64,000 bases of DNA from Dehalococcoidia bacterium (GTDB lineage: Bacteria; Chloroflexota; Dehalococcoidia; Dehalococcoidales; W498). The notes under the pieces are model-generated. The model was not told the origin of the DNA. It saw only the letters and a list, made by a program, of their open reading frames with translations, and searched no databases. Of the stretch, positions 33,440 to 41,617 are shown one piece after another. The stretch is from contig DUEE01000026.1 in assembly GCA_011170285.1 (NCBI GenBank), positions 1 through 64,000 of the forward strand, written 5' to 3'. Position numbers and translations under genes: made by a program. Within the stretch, counting starts at the first letter, position 1. Each line of letters begins with the position of its first letter.

Positions 33440-33595
33440 TTAGTCCTTAGCTTGTCTCTTCTTTTTGATTTTCTCTAGTTCTTCCTCTAGCTCCTCAAGT
33501 TCGTGCCACATTGAAGGCGGTGCAGAATGAGCAGGCCATCGCCCTTTCAGGTCGGCTAACTTCGCCTCAATCTCTTTTTGTCTATCAATATCAAT
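33440..33595 (-). CDS. Small conserved helical protein with unusual start
   Basis: Directly after the DUF951 stop and in the same frame, 51 codons encode a charged helical protein (RQKEIEAKLADLKGRWPAHS, then PPSMWHELEELEEELEKIKKK). The pattern L-x-x-RxPAHSxPPxMxxELEELEEEL is one I associate with a small bacterial coiled-coil family. No ATG, GTG or TTG is available at the expected position. An ATT lies at a suitable distance from the GAGGGGGTGG of the upstream gene's end. Either ATT initiation or read-through of the DUF951 stop would be needed. Confidence 0.55.
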   Translation of the reverse strand: MDIDRQKEIEAKLADLKGRWPAHSAPPSMWHELEELEEELEKIKKKRQAKD

Positions 33596-33598
33596 AGC

Positions 33599-33793
33599 TT
33601 AGCCACCCCCTCGAGAAATAAAGGATTTAACTCTACGCTCAAAGACACTGCGCTCAAGAAGGACATGGCGCTGGCATTTAAGACATTTAATCCCTATATC
33701 AGCCCCAAGTCTGACCACCTGCCACTCATAGCCGCCACAGGGGTGCTTCTTCTTAAGGCAAACTACATCCCCCAGCCTTATATCCATTACCAT
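33599..33793 (-). CDS. DUF951 family small protein
   Basis: The ATG at 33793 with GAGG upstream gives 64 residues: [20 protein letters not shown], then [19 protein letters not shown] and a basic tail. KKHPCGG and IKCLKC are the typical DUF951 cysteines, a likely metal site. It follows the pyrF stop by 10 bp in the same direction. The function of DUF951 is unknown. An upstream extension of the frame to 33952 overlaps pyrF and is not needed. Confidence 0.85.
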   Translation of the reverse strand: MVMDIRLGDVVCLKKKHPCGGYEWQVVRLGADIGIKCLKCQRHVLLERSVFERRVKSFISRGGG

Positions 33794-33803
33794 TCTTTTT
33801 ACC

Positions 33804-34616
33804 TCAAAGGATGGACCGATAGTAGTTAATTTGTTCTTGTATTGATAAGGCAACACGCCGGGCTGCCTGGTCGAAATCCTTTTGTCGTGAGGCATATATA
33901 ATTTTCCTTGACGAGCTAATAATGGCCTTTTCTCCCTGGCTATTAACCCCAAAGCGAACCGTTGATGCTAGGTCTCCCTCTTGGGCACCGATGCCTGGGA
34001 TTAACAGGAGCATATCAGGGTGATTCTGTCTAATCAGCCTTAATTCTTCAGGGTAGGTAGCGCCAACAACTAACCCTATGTTGCCGTGTGTATTCCACTG
34101 CCTGGCTTTTAGGGCTACTATTTCAAACAATGGACGGTAGTTACCCTGTTCTTCAAGGCACAGAGACTGGAAATCAATAGCACCAGCGTTTGATGTCCGG
34201 CACAGGATAAATATCCCTTTATCACTGTACTCTATAAAGGGCTCTATTGAATCAAAGCCCAGGTAGGGATTCACCGTAGCTGCATCAAAGTTTAAGTTGG
34301 AAAAAATAGCTCTGGCATAAGCTTTAGCTGTGTTACCTATATCGCCCCGCTTAGCGTCTCCTATTACCGGTATATCATCTGGTATATGTTTAATGGTGCG
34401 CTTCAGGGCATCAAGTCCTTTAATATCTAGAACTTCGTAGAAGGCAAGATTAAGTTTATAGGCGCATACCAAATCGGAAGTAGCATCAATGATTGCCTTA
34501 TTGAATTCAAAAACACCTACTTTATCAGGCATTAGCTTCAGGTCGGGGTCAAGCCCAACGCAGAGCAAGCTCCTATTCTTCCTGCCGGCGGCCATCAATT
34601 TTTCAGTAAAATTCAC
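33804..34616 (-). CDS. pyrF: Orotidine 5'-phosphate decarboxylase
   Basis: This 270-residue enzyme makes UMP from OMP. It starts at GTG after AGGGGG and has [10 protein letters not shown], the catalytic [16 protein letters not shown] (Asp-Ala-Lys-Arg-Gly-Asp) and [13 protein letters not shown] near the phosphate site. This is the longer type 2 OMP decarboxylase. It heads a three-gene leftward group with DUF951 and a small helical protein. Confidence 0.95.
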   Translation of the reverse strand: MNFTEKLMAAGRKNRSLLCVGLDPDLKLMPDKVGVFEFNKAIIDATSDLVCAYKLNLAFYEVLDIKGLDALKRTIKHIPDDIPVIGDAKRGDIGNTAKAYARAIFSNLNFDAATVNPYLGFDSIEPFIEYSDKGIFILCRTSNAGAIDFQSLCLEEQGNYRPLFEIVALKARQWNTHGNIGLVVGATYPEELRLIRQNHPDMLLLIPGIGAQEGDLASTVRFGVNSQGEKAIISSSRKIIYASRQKDFDQAARRVALSIQEQINYYRSIL

Positions 34617-34736
34617 ATTGCCCCCTGAGGTTGATAATATCAGCCGTCATAAACAATTTCAAGTATATCCTCTCGGGGTTGTATAGCAACCTCTTTCTTA
34701 CCACCCTAGATAAGTAAACACTCTCTGTTTTTCTTG

Positions 34737-34763
34737 TTGACCTTCAATCAGCGGTGATATAAT
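34737..34763 (+). promoter_or_regulatory. Candidate folC promoter
   Basis: TTGACC (34737-34742) and an extended -10 TGA-TATAAT (34758-34763) are separated by 15 bp, 25 bp before the folC start. The spacing is short but the extended -10 can compensate. Confidence 0.35.
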
Positions 34764-34787
34764 TGTCGTAGTGGAGGGTCGTCAGGA

Positions 34788-36176
34788 ATGAATTATCAAG
34801 AAGCATTAGATTATATATTGAGCTATCCTGACTATGAAAAGGTACCGATGCCACACGAGGCAGCCAACTATGACCTGAGGCGTGTGGACGAGCTGTTGGC
34901 TCGGTTAGGCAATCCCCACCTGAAAGCTAGGTCAGTTCATATTACCGGTACCAATGGTAAAGGAAGCACAGCGGCTATAGTTGCCTCAGCTCTTACTGCT
35001 GCTGGTTATACTACCGGGCTTTATACTTCACCACACCTTAATGACTTGAGAGAGCGCATGAGGGTTGGCACAGAATTAATCTCTGAGGAAGAGTATGTTG
35101 CTCTGGTGGAGAGACTAAAGCCTGAGGCTCAGGCGGTAAACCAGAAGGCTACTTATGGTGAGTTGACTACTTTTGAGCTGTTAACAACACTAGCCTTTAA
35201 CCACTTCAACTTAAAGAGAGTGGACTTTCAGGTACTGGAGGTAGGGATGGGGGGGAAGTTTGATGCCACCAATGTAATCAATCCTGAGGTGTGCATTATC
35301 ACTTCTATTAGCCTTGACCACACCGAGGTATTAGGTAATTCGCTGGCTGAAATCGCTGCTGAAAAAGCTGGCATTATCAAGTCTGGTAGCGTTGTAGTAA
35401 CCTCCCCTCAGCCTGATGAGGTGGCTCAAGTAATAGACGAAACCTGCCAAAAATGTGGGGCAGAGTTAATTAGGGTGGGTAGTGATATTACCTGGCATTG
35501 CCGTGGATTTGATTTGAATAGGCAGCTATTTCAGGTAAGGGGAATATTGGGTAACTATGAATTATCTATTCCGCTTCTTGGTTACCACCAGTTAGACAAT
35601 GCTGCTACCGCGGTGGCTGCTCTGGAAGTTTTAACTAGAAATGGCTGTAATATTTCCAAAGATAGTATCACTGACGGTTTAGCGCAAGTAAGCTGGCCAG
35701 GTCGATTCCAGATTATCAGTCATCATCCCCTTCTGGTGGTTGACGGAGCCATGAATGTTGAGGGAGTCCGGAGGCTGAAACAGTCCCTAGTGCAATACTT
35801 CGGGTCGCTTATTAGATTGGAGAGGCAAAGTTCCGTTAACAACAATGACTCCCAGGCTATTTTGGTTATAGGGGCATCGTTGGATAAGGATATAGCTGGT
35901 ATTGTCTCAGAATTAGTGCCCCTTTTTGATAAGGTTATTGTTACCCATTCTCGCCATCCTCGGGCTATGGCACCGGTATCTATTGTGGCCGAATTTACGA
36001 AGTACGGAGTTAAGCCGAAAGTAGTAGATGATGTTGCCCAGGCACTATCCTTGGCTCTGACTCTAGCTGGGGAGAGAGACATCATCTGTGTTACCGGGTC
36101 ACTGTTTGTGGTAGGGGAGGCGATTGAGCAGGCGAACAGGCTGTGTTTAACAGATGGCAACAGAGTTGGTAAATGA
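34788..36176 (+). CDS. folC: Folylpolyglutamate synthase / dihydrofolate synthase
   Basis: This 462-residue Mur-ligase-type enzyme adds glutamate to folates. It has the P-loop ITGTNGKGSTAAIV, the segment YTSPHLNDLRERM, the omega-loop region EVGMGGKFDATNVI, and the ISLDHTEVLG motif that carries a metal and ATP contact. A folate-dependent C1 pool is relevant to the methyltransferase clusters in this window. An AGGA site precedes the ATG. It is divergent from pyrF. Confidence 0.93.
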   Translation: MNYQEALDYILSYPDYEKVPMPHEAANYDLRRVDELLARLGNPHLKARSVHITGTNGKGSTAAIVASALTAAGYTTGLYTSPHLNDLRERMRVGTELISEEEYVALVERLKPEAQAVNQKATYGELTTFELLTTLAFNHFNLKRVDFQVLEVGMGGKFDATNVINPEVCIITSISLDHTEVLGNSLAEIAAEKAGIIKSGSVVVTSPQPDEVAQVIDETCQKCGAELIRVGSDITWHCRGFDLNRQLFQVRGILGNYELSIPLLGYHQLDNAATAVAALEVLTRNGCNISKDSITDGLAQVSWPGRFQIISHHPLLVVDGAMNVEGVRRLKQSLVQYFGSLIRLERQSSVNNNDSQAILVIGASLDKDIAGIVSELVPLFDKVIVTHSRHPRAMAPVSIVAEFTKYGVKPKVVDDVAQALSLALTLAGERDIICVTGSLFVVGEAIEQANRLCLTDGNRVGK

Positions 36177-36271
36177 GTATCTTAATATAGTTCGGTATCA
36201 ATTGGATTTCTGGAAATAGTAACCGACCCCGGGTTCAGTCATAATTTACTTGGGTAGGGAGGGGGCTGGTT

Positions 36272-36910
36272 CTATCTACTGGCGCAGATGCGCACATAGT
36301 CCAGGTCATCGGTATACTCCCAGCCCCGTACCTTTTCCAACAGTTGTTTGTGAGTAAGAATATGGACAGCATTATCTACCAGGACGGCAAACAGGCGAAA
36401 CTCTATAGGGGTCAGCTTAACCCGTTCTCCATTTACCATAATCTTCCGCTCAGCGATATCCACAGTAAGGTAGTCATCGCTATAGGTGGTCTCCTTCTGT
36501 GAACCCACTGTAGAGGGTGACTCAGCGCGGCGTAGCACTGCCCATACCCTGGCTATCAGTTCTCTATTTCCTACTGGCTTAGTAAGATAATCATCAGCGC
36601 CATAGTCAAGCCCACGCAGTATGTCATCCTCGGTGTTCTGCTCGCCAGTAAGCATGATAATGGGTGTATCAGACATGTCACGGATGCGTTGACATGTCTG
36701 CCAGCCGTCCATCCCAGGCATTACCACATCCAAAAGCACTAGGTCGAGATTATGGGTAAACAGGAGCCACAGTGCTTTCTGACCATTACTCGCCTGGAGC
36801 ACTTCATATTTCTTCTCAGCAAGAACCTGGTCAACTAGTCTAACAAAGGTGGGGTCATCATCCACGACGAGTATCTTCTTCCCCATTTTACTATCCTCGT
36901 TGCCGGACAC
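36272..36910 (-). CDS. OmpR-type response regulator, C-terminally truncated
   Basis: The receiver domain is complete: VDDDPTFVRL, the phospho-acceptor Asp in LVLLDVVMPG, and the Lys in YLTKPVG. The winged HTH begins (RKIMVNGERVKLTPIEFRLF, then LLEKVRGWEYTDDLDYVR) but the frame stops after ICASR. The last 25-30 residues with the recognition-helix end and the wing (LRxKLE...GxGYR) are missing. DNA binding is therefore doubtful. No sensor kinase gene is adjacent. It may act as a phospho-sink or be in decay. Confidence 0.85.
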   Translation of the reverse strand: MSGNEDSKMGKKILVVDDDPTFVRLVDQVLAEKKYEVLQASNGQKALWLLFTHNLDLVLLDVVMPGMDGWQTCQRIRDMSDTPIIMLTGEQNTEDDILRGLDYGADDYLTKPVGNRELIARVWAVLRRAESPSTVGSQKETTYSDDYLTVDIAERKIMVNGERVKLTPIEFRLFAVLVDNAVHILTHKQLLEKVRGWEYTDDLDYVRICASR

Positions 36911-36980
36911 CGCACAATATTGCGTTGAATTTTAATCAAATTTCCTCTATAATTTGCTCAGTTAGTTCCGTGGTAGGTAG

Positions 36981-37757
36981 ATGAGCCGACTTATAGATAA
37001 ATTTAATTGGGTTTCACAAACTGCGCCCCAGGCTATGGGATTTGGGGCGATGCAACAGGTATTACCCAAGCCAAGAATGTTGCTTATTGCTGATTTTGCT
37101 CAGGCTAATATTGACGGGTTGGCTGATTATATGGCTGGGGCTGATGCTGGACTATTTCACATTTCCAATTTGAGCGAAGGGGTTAAAACCCTTGGGGAAA
37201 AATGTCAGGTTTTGTCTGATATTCCCTGGGGTGGCTGGCTAAGAGATGTTGGGCAGGTAGGGATGACACAAATGGTAGAAGCTGGTTGCGATTTTGCCGT
37301 CTTTCCACTAGCCGATACTCCGCTGTCAATACTTCAAGATAATAAACTGAGTAAGATTTTGCAGGTAGAGGCATCGCTTAGTGGGAGCTTGTTAAGAGCT
37401 GTTGATATGTTACCTGTAGATGCGGTGCTTACTAGTGGCGAGCAGGAGGGGGAGTATTTTCTCACCTGGTATCACCTCATGCTTTTTCAGCGCTTCGCTG
37501 ATTTGTTGACTAAACCCCTGTTAGTCCCTGTGCCATCAAATGTAACGGCTAATGAACTTCAGATTCTATGGGAAACAGGGGTAGACGGAGTGATGGTAAA
37601 AGTAGGGGTTGGACAACCTGAAGGGAGATTAAGGGAATTGCGCCAGGCAATTGACAAACTAACCTTCACATCACGGCGCAAGTGGGGAAGGGCAGATGCT
37701 TTGCTACCTTATATTGCTGGAGAGAGACATATAGTGGCTGAAGAGGAAGATGAGTAG
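36981..37757 (+). CDS. Uncharacterised protein, 258 aa
   Basis: I do not recognise a named family. The protein is soluble and alternates strands and helices (MLLIADFAQANIDGLADYM, then DAGLFHISNLSEGVKTL, AGCDFAVFPLADTPLSIL and TGVDGVMVKVGVGQPEGRL), which would fit a TIM barrel. The order of short strand motifs resembles flavin- or phosphate-binding barrels, but no catalytic motif can be named. It is divergent from the response regulator, with about 70 bp between them, and has no operon partner. Confidence 0.6.
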   Translation: MSRLIDKFNWVSQTAPQAMGFGAMQQVLPKPRMLLIADFAQANIDGLADYMAGADAGLFHISNLSEGVKTLGEKCQVLSDIPWGGWLRDVGQVGMTQMVEAGCDFAVFPLADTPLSILQDNKLSKILQVEASLSGSLLRAVDMLPVDAVLTSGEQEGEYFLTWYHLMLFQRFADLLTKPLLVPVPSNVTANELQILWETGVDGVMVKVGVGQPEGRLRELRQAIDKLTFTSRRKWGRADALLPYIAGERHIVAEEEDE

Positions 37758-37785
37758 CTCTATCATAGCAGCTAAATAAGGGGAA

Positions 37786-38505
37786 TTATTTCCTAACTAG
37801 TCTCCTTATCAGGGTGAGTTCATCTATAACCAGTCTGGGCATAAGGAAGTTCCGCCTTATAATTACTTTACATTCTTGCCCCAACCTTTTGCAAATTACT
37901 GGATTCTCTAATAGGTACACTGTTTTTTCAGCACACTCCTCTGCGCTATCTACCAGATAATTACTGAGGTTACCAGGCATTTTCATCGGAATACCACCAG
38001 TATTACCAGCTATCACTGGTGTCTCTTTTCATAAAGCCTCAGCTACCACCAAGCCAAAGCCTTCCCTAAGCGACTTTTAGATAACTAGGTCGCTGGCTCT
38101 CTGAAATGCATTGACCTCAATATTGCCCACTCCGGTTAGATTGGAATAGACAATAATGTCTTTATCTTTATTTGCCTCTTCGCAGGGACGCAAGAATTGC
38201 CATACTAAGTTATCTGGCTCTGATCTGTCCACATGACAGCGCCATATCCATTTGGCTTTACTATGTGGTGAATAGTAGCGTAGAGCGGCGGGTTGAGAGT
38301 CATTTACAAGGGGGTCGAATTGATGTGGCACAAGCGTAGTCCTCTTAGCTCTTCTCCAAGATTTGCCACCTCATCAATAAACTCCCTGTATTCAATCAAG
38401 CGATATTTGTCTATATTACCTGCTCCCAGAGAGACTTTATGTAGCATTCAAACACCACGCATGTATTTAGGTATATTGTTAAGTAGTCCTATGTAGCCTA
38501 AATGA
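37786..38505 (-). pseudogene. Decayed trehalose-synthase-type GT4 glycosyltransferase
   Basis: Fragments in order on the minus strand are LGAGNIDKYRLIEYREFIDE and LRGLRLCHINST near 38330-38440, a segment with KWIWRCHVDRSEPD near 38230, FQRASDLVI near 38090, and AGNTGGIPMKMPGN with a C-terminal tail to 37786. They match TreT-like enzymes. Stops and frame changes separate them, and the middle with most of the catalytic domain is lost. It is not expected to make an active enzyme. Confidence 0.6.
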
Positions 38506-39645
38506 CTATGACTGCAAGCGTTGCCATAATTTACCTTCAGTAGTAATAGCCGGAGCGATTACCATTTCAACTTGATGCATGTCCTGGATGGTAAGTGCCC
38601 CACAGGTGCCCATTGCGGTGCGCAGAGCCCCGACGAGGTTCTGACTGCCATCGGTAACTGAAGTGGGTCCGAACAGGATTTGCTCCAGCGTACCAGCGGT
38701 TCCAACCTTTATTCGGGTCCCTCTGGGTAGTGCTGGGTGGGGATGGGACATACCCCAATGATAACCTAGCCCCGGTGCCTCTTCAGCTTGGGCAAAAATG
38801 GAGCCCAACATTACGGCATCAGCGCCGGCAGCGAAGGCTTTGCACAAGTCTCCACCATTACTAATCCCGCCATCGGTAATTATTGGCACATACCTACCCG
38901 ACTGGCGTAGGTATTCATCTCTAGCCGCGGCACAATCCATGGTAGCTGTTACTTGCGGGACGCCGATACCAAGTACTTGTCTAGTAGTGCAAGCAGCGCC
39001 TGGTCCTACCCCTACCAAAACCCCGGAGATTCCGTTTCGCATAATCTCTAAACAAGCGCCGTAGCTTACACAATTACCAACCACAATAGGCATTGGTATG
39101 GACTCGCGAAGCTCGGAGAAAATTAATCCGCGGTAGCTTTTGGATATGTGACGGGTAGTGGTAACGGTGGACTGGACTACAAATATATCAGCTCCAGCTT
39201 CAGCAGTTATCGGAGCGAAGCGTTTAGTATTAGCTGGTGCCACCGAAACAGCACACACATCTCCTGACTTTTTAATCGCTTCAATTCGTTTGCCAATAAG
39301 GTTCTCCTTAATCGGCTGTGAGTAGATTTTCTGAAGAAGGGGGGTGACTTCGGCATTGGATGCTTGAGCAATTTCAGTCAACACTTCTTTGGGATTGTTG
39401 TATCGGGTTTGTACCCCCTCCAAATTAAGAACAGCTAGCCCACCTAGCTTACCCAGTAGGCTAGCAAAGTTGACATCAGTTACTGCATCCATTGCTGAAG
39501 CCATAATGGGGATAGCGAAGGTGAAGCCCTCTATTTTAAAATCAATGTTTGTCTGGTCTGGGTTAGCAGTTATATCTCCAGGGACTATGGCCACTTCATC
39601 AAATCCTAAGGAACGACGAAGTTGCTTAAATTGGTGAATAGCCAT
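38506..39645 (-). CDS. guaB3: IMP dehydrogenase family protein, GuaB3 type
   Basis: This 379-residue TIM-barrel enzyme has IPIMASAMDAVTD, the loop VGPGAACTTRQVLGIGVPQ with the catalytic Cys, and IITDGGISNGGDLCKAFAAGADAVMLGS. It lacks the CBS pair of standard IMP dehydrogenase, as GuaB3 proteins of Actinobacteria and Chloroflexota do. It is likely to oxidise IMP to XMP or act in a related purine step. A GGAGG-type site precedes the ATG. It is a single gene with 230 bp of free spacer upstream. Confidence 0.88.
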   Translation of the reverse strand: MAIHQFKQLRRSLGFDEVAIVPGDITANPDQTNIDFKIEGFTFAIPIMASAMDAVTDVNFASLLGKLGGLAVLNLEGVQTRYNNPKEVLTEIAQASNAEVTPLLQKIYSQPIKENLIGKRIEAIKKSGDVCAVSVAPANTKRFAPITAEAGADIFVVQSTVTTTRHISKSYRGLIFSELRESIPMPIVVGNCVSYGACLEIMRNGISGVLVGVGPGAACTTRQVLGIGVPQVTATMDCAAARDEYLRQSGRYVPIITDGGISNGGDLCKAFAAGADAVMLGSIFAQAEEAPGLGYHWGMSHPHPALPRGTRIKVGTAGTLEQILFGPTSVTDGSQNLVGALRTAMGTCGALTIQDMHQVEMVIAPAITTEGKLWQRLQS

Positions 39646-39878
39646 TTTAGTATCCCTCCTTGACTAGAAACTATATCAAAAGCATAAGTTCAAAGTCAAT
39701 AAACCAACATTTCATCAGACATCTAAACAGTGTGTTAAATAAGGTGAAGAGTCGGCTACGAGAAGGAAATAAGGGGAGAAACGAGAGCTATTCAAGAGTA
39801 GTATATTTTCTCAAGATGACTGAGATACCTGCCAATTGGAAATAGACAAAGTCAATCGGGGTTCTCCGATGGGAAGTA

Positions 39879-40289
39879 TTATTGAACCGGGAATGTAAAG
39901 TGATGGGGCTGCGGATACCTCGACTTCAAGACCTCAGTAAGGGCTATGTTTTCCAGGAACTTTTCCAAATTGTTATGGAGTTCTTCAAATATAACCGATA
40001 CCAAACATGATGGTCGCCTGGGGCACACATCCAAACCCAAACAGCACTTTCTCACCACCACTGGCCCCTGGATGGCATCTACCGTCTGTAGGAGGGTGAT
40101 TTGGGTCGGACTGCGAGCTAATATAAAGCCGCCCTGAGACCCCCTGTAGCCCTCAAGCAATTCCGCCTTGGTTAATTTCCGAAGGATTTTGTGGGCGAAG
40201 TCATTGGGTATGTCCTGGGCTTTGGCCAATACTTTTACCGCCACTGGCTCCTCTTTGCGGCGTATGGCCAGGTAGACCAGTGCCCGCAT
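39879..40289 (-). CDS. Rrf2-family Fe-S-type regulator with lost normal start
   Basis: The 136-residue frame begins at an internal ATG (MRALVYLAIRRKEEP). Upstream in frame the codons read ELIRKDTDYA, which are the usual first residues of Rrf2 proteins, but at the position of the start ATG there is GCG, after a TAG. The HTH continues with FAHKILRKLTKAELLEGYRG, and the cluster cysteines are in CCLGLDVCPRRPSC. It probably senses Fe-S status or redox. Initiation at the internal ATG would remove helix 1, so function may be reduced. Confidence 0.75.
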   Translation of the reverse strand: MRALVYLAIRRKEEPVAVKVLAKAQDIPNDFAHKILRKLTKAELLEGYRGSQGGFILARSPTQITLLQTVDAIQGPVVVRKCCLGLDVCPRRPSCLVSVIFEELHNNLEKFLENIALTEVLKSRYPQPHHFTFPVQ

Positions 40290-40519
40290 CGCGTAGTCCG
40301 TATCCTTCCTGATTAGCTCCGCGTTCTATACCTGTATCCCAAGAAATTGTGCTGCGGTGTCGATATTGGACTATAACAGTCTAATATCTTCGCTTGGTCA
40401 AGTGCCCGAACTTCAGCTAAATGCTTTATTAGCCTCACTCTCTAGAAAGTCTCCTTGCCATTGTAGACGCATAACTGAGGTATAGGTTATAATAGATACC
40501 TTGAGGAAGATATAAGGCG

Positions 40520-41341
40520 ATGTCCTCTCTTTATGTGGTGGCTACCCCTATTGGTAACCTGGAGGATATTTCATTACGCGCCCTTCGTATCCTGCGTGAG
40601 GTGAAGCTTATTGCCGCTGAGGACACCCGCAGGACGAAGCGGCTACTTAATGCTTATGATATTAATACGCCTATGACCAGCTATCATGAACGCAATAAGT
40701 GGACTAAACTGGATTACATTTTAAGTTACCTCAAAGATGGGGATGTGGCTTTGGTTTCAGATGCTGGAATGCCAGGCATATCTGACCCTGGCTATGAACT
40801 GATTGTGACAGCTAACCAGCGAGGTATTCCGATAGTTCCTATTCCTGGAGCTTCCGTGGTGGTTACTGCTCTGGTTGTTTCCGGATTGTCTGCAGAGCGG
40901 TTTACCTACATGGGCTTTCTGCCCCGCAAGACTAATGACAGGCAGCGTCTTTTAGAATCTGTGGCTGGTGAATATGGCACTGTTGTGGTCTTAGAAACCC
41001 CTCATCGACTACTGGCTGCGCTAAATGACATACTACTTGTTCTCGGGGATAGGGAACTAGCTGTTTGTCGAGAGCTTACCAAGCTTCACGAAGAGGTTTT
41101 TCGGGGGAAGGTGAGCCAAGCCATAGACCACTTCACTGAGCCAAGGGGTGAGTTCACTCTGGTTATTGAAGGCAAGAGAATTGAGGCAAAACCCCAGTTG
41201 AGTGAAGAGATTGAGCGTGAGCTACAATATATGTACTGTACCGGGATGACTGCCAAAGAGGCAATAGCCAGTATAGCTGAAAAAACAGGGATATCAAAGC
41301 GGGAGTTGTATCGAGCCTGGCTGAGGATAGGTAAAGCTTAA
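40520..41341 (+). CDS. rsmI: 16S rRNA (cytidine-1402 2'-O) methyltransferase
   Basis: This 273-residue SAM enzyme modifies C1402 in the ribosomal decoding centre. Typical motifs are YVVATPIGNLEDISLRAL, AAEDTRRTKRLL, VALVSDAGMPGISDPG, PGASVVVTAL and FTYMGFLPRK. A C-terminal HTH-like part is present. An ORF of 72 residues and metG follow in the same direction. A TATAAT near 40485 could be its promoter. Confidence 0.95.
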   Translation: MSSLYVVATPIGNLEDISLRALRILREVKLIAAEDTRRTKRLLNAYDINTPMTSYHERNKWTKLDYILSYLKDGDVALVSDAGMPGISDPGYELIVTANQRGIPIVPIPGASVVVTALVVSGLSAERFTYMGFLPRKTNDRQRLLESVAGEYGTVVVLETPHRLLAALNDILLVLGDRELAVCRELTKLHEEVFRGKVSQAIDHFTEPRGEFTLVIEGKRIEAKPQLSEEIERELQYMYCTGMTAKEAIASIAEKTGISKRELYRAWLRIGKA

Positions 41342-41365
41342 GCAGGATGTAAAAGGAGGTCAGTA

Positions 41366-41584
41366 ATGCGTAGCGGTTGTATAGCAATTGGCGAGGTTTG
41401 TTGCGATGGGTGCGGTCGCATTATGAGGCACCCAGAACGCTATTTAGCCATCAACGAAACAGATGGGGTTGAAGTGGAAGAGGGAAAGACATTGCGCTAT
41501 TGCGCGGAGTGTAGTCTAAGCCGGGGTTATGCTCGTTATGAAGAAGAAAAGGGCGAATGGATACTCACTTTCTTCCCTAAGTAA
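41366..41584 (+). CDS. Small Cys-rich protein between rsmI and metG
   Basis: This 72-residue protein carries CCDGCGRIMRHPERYLAI and later YCAECSLSRGY, so two CxxC pairs that can bind zinc, plus a C-terminal EEEKGEWILTFFPK. A GGAGG ribosome site precedes the ATG. It lies 24 bp after rsmI and 33 bp before metG, so is probably co-expressed. I do not recognise a named family; a ribosome or RNA-linked role is suggested by neighbours only. Confidence 0.65.
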   Translation: MRSGCIAIGEVCCDGCGRIMRHPERYLAINETDGVEVEEGKTLRYCAECSLSRGYARYEEEKGEWILTFFPK

Positions 41585-41617
41585 ATACAAGGCGGTTTAT
41601 TATCCAAGAGGTAGCTA

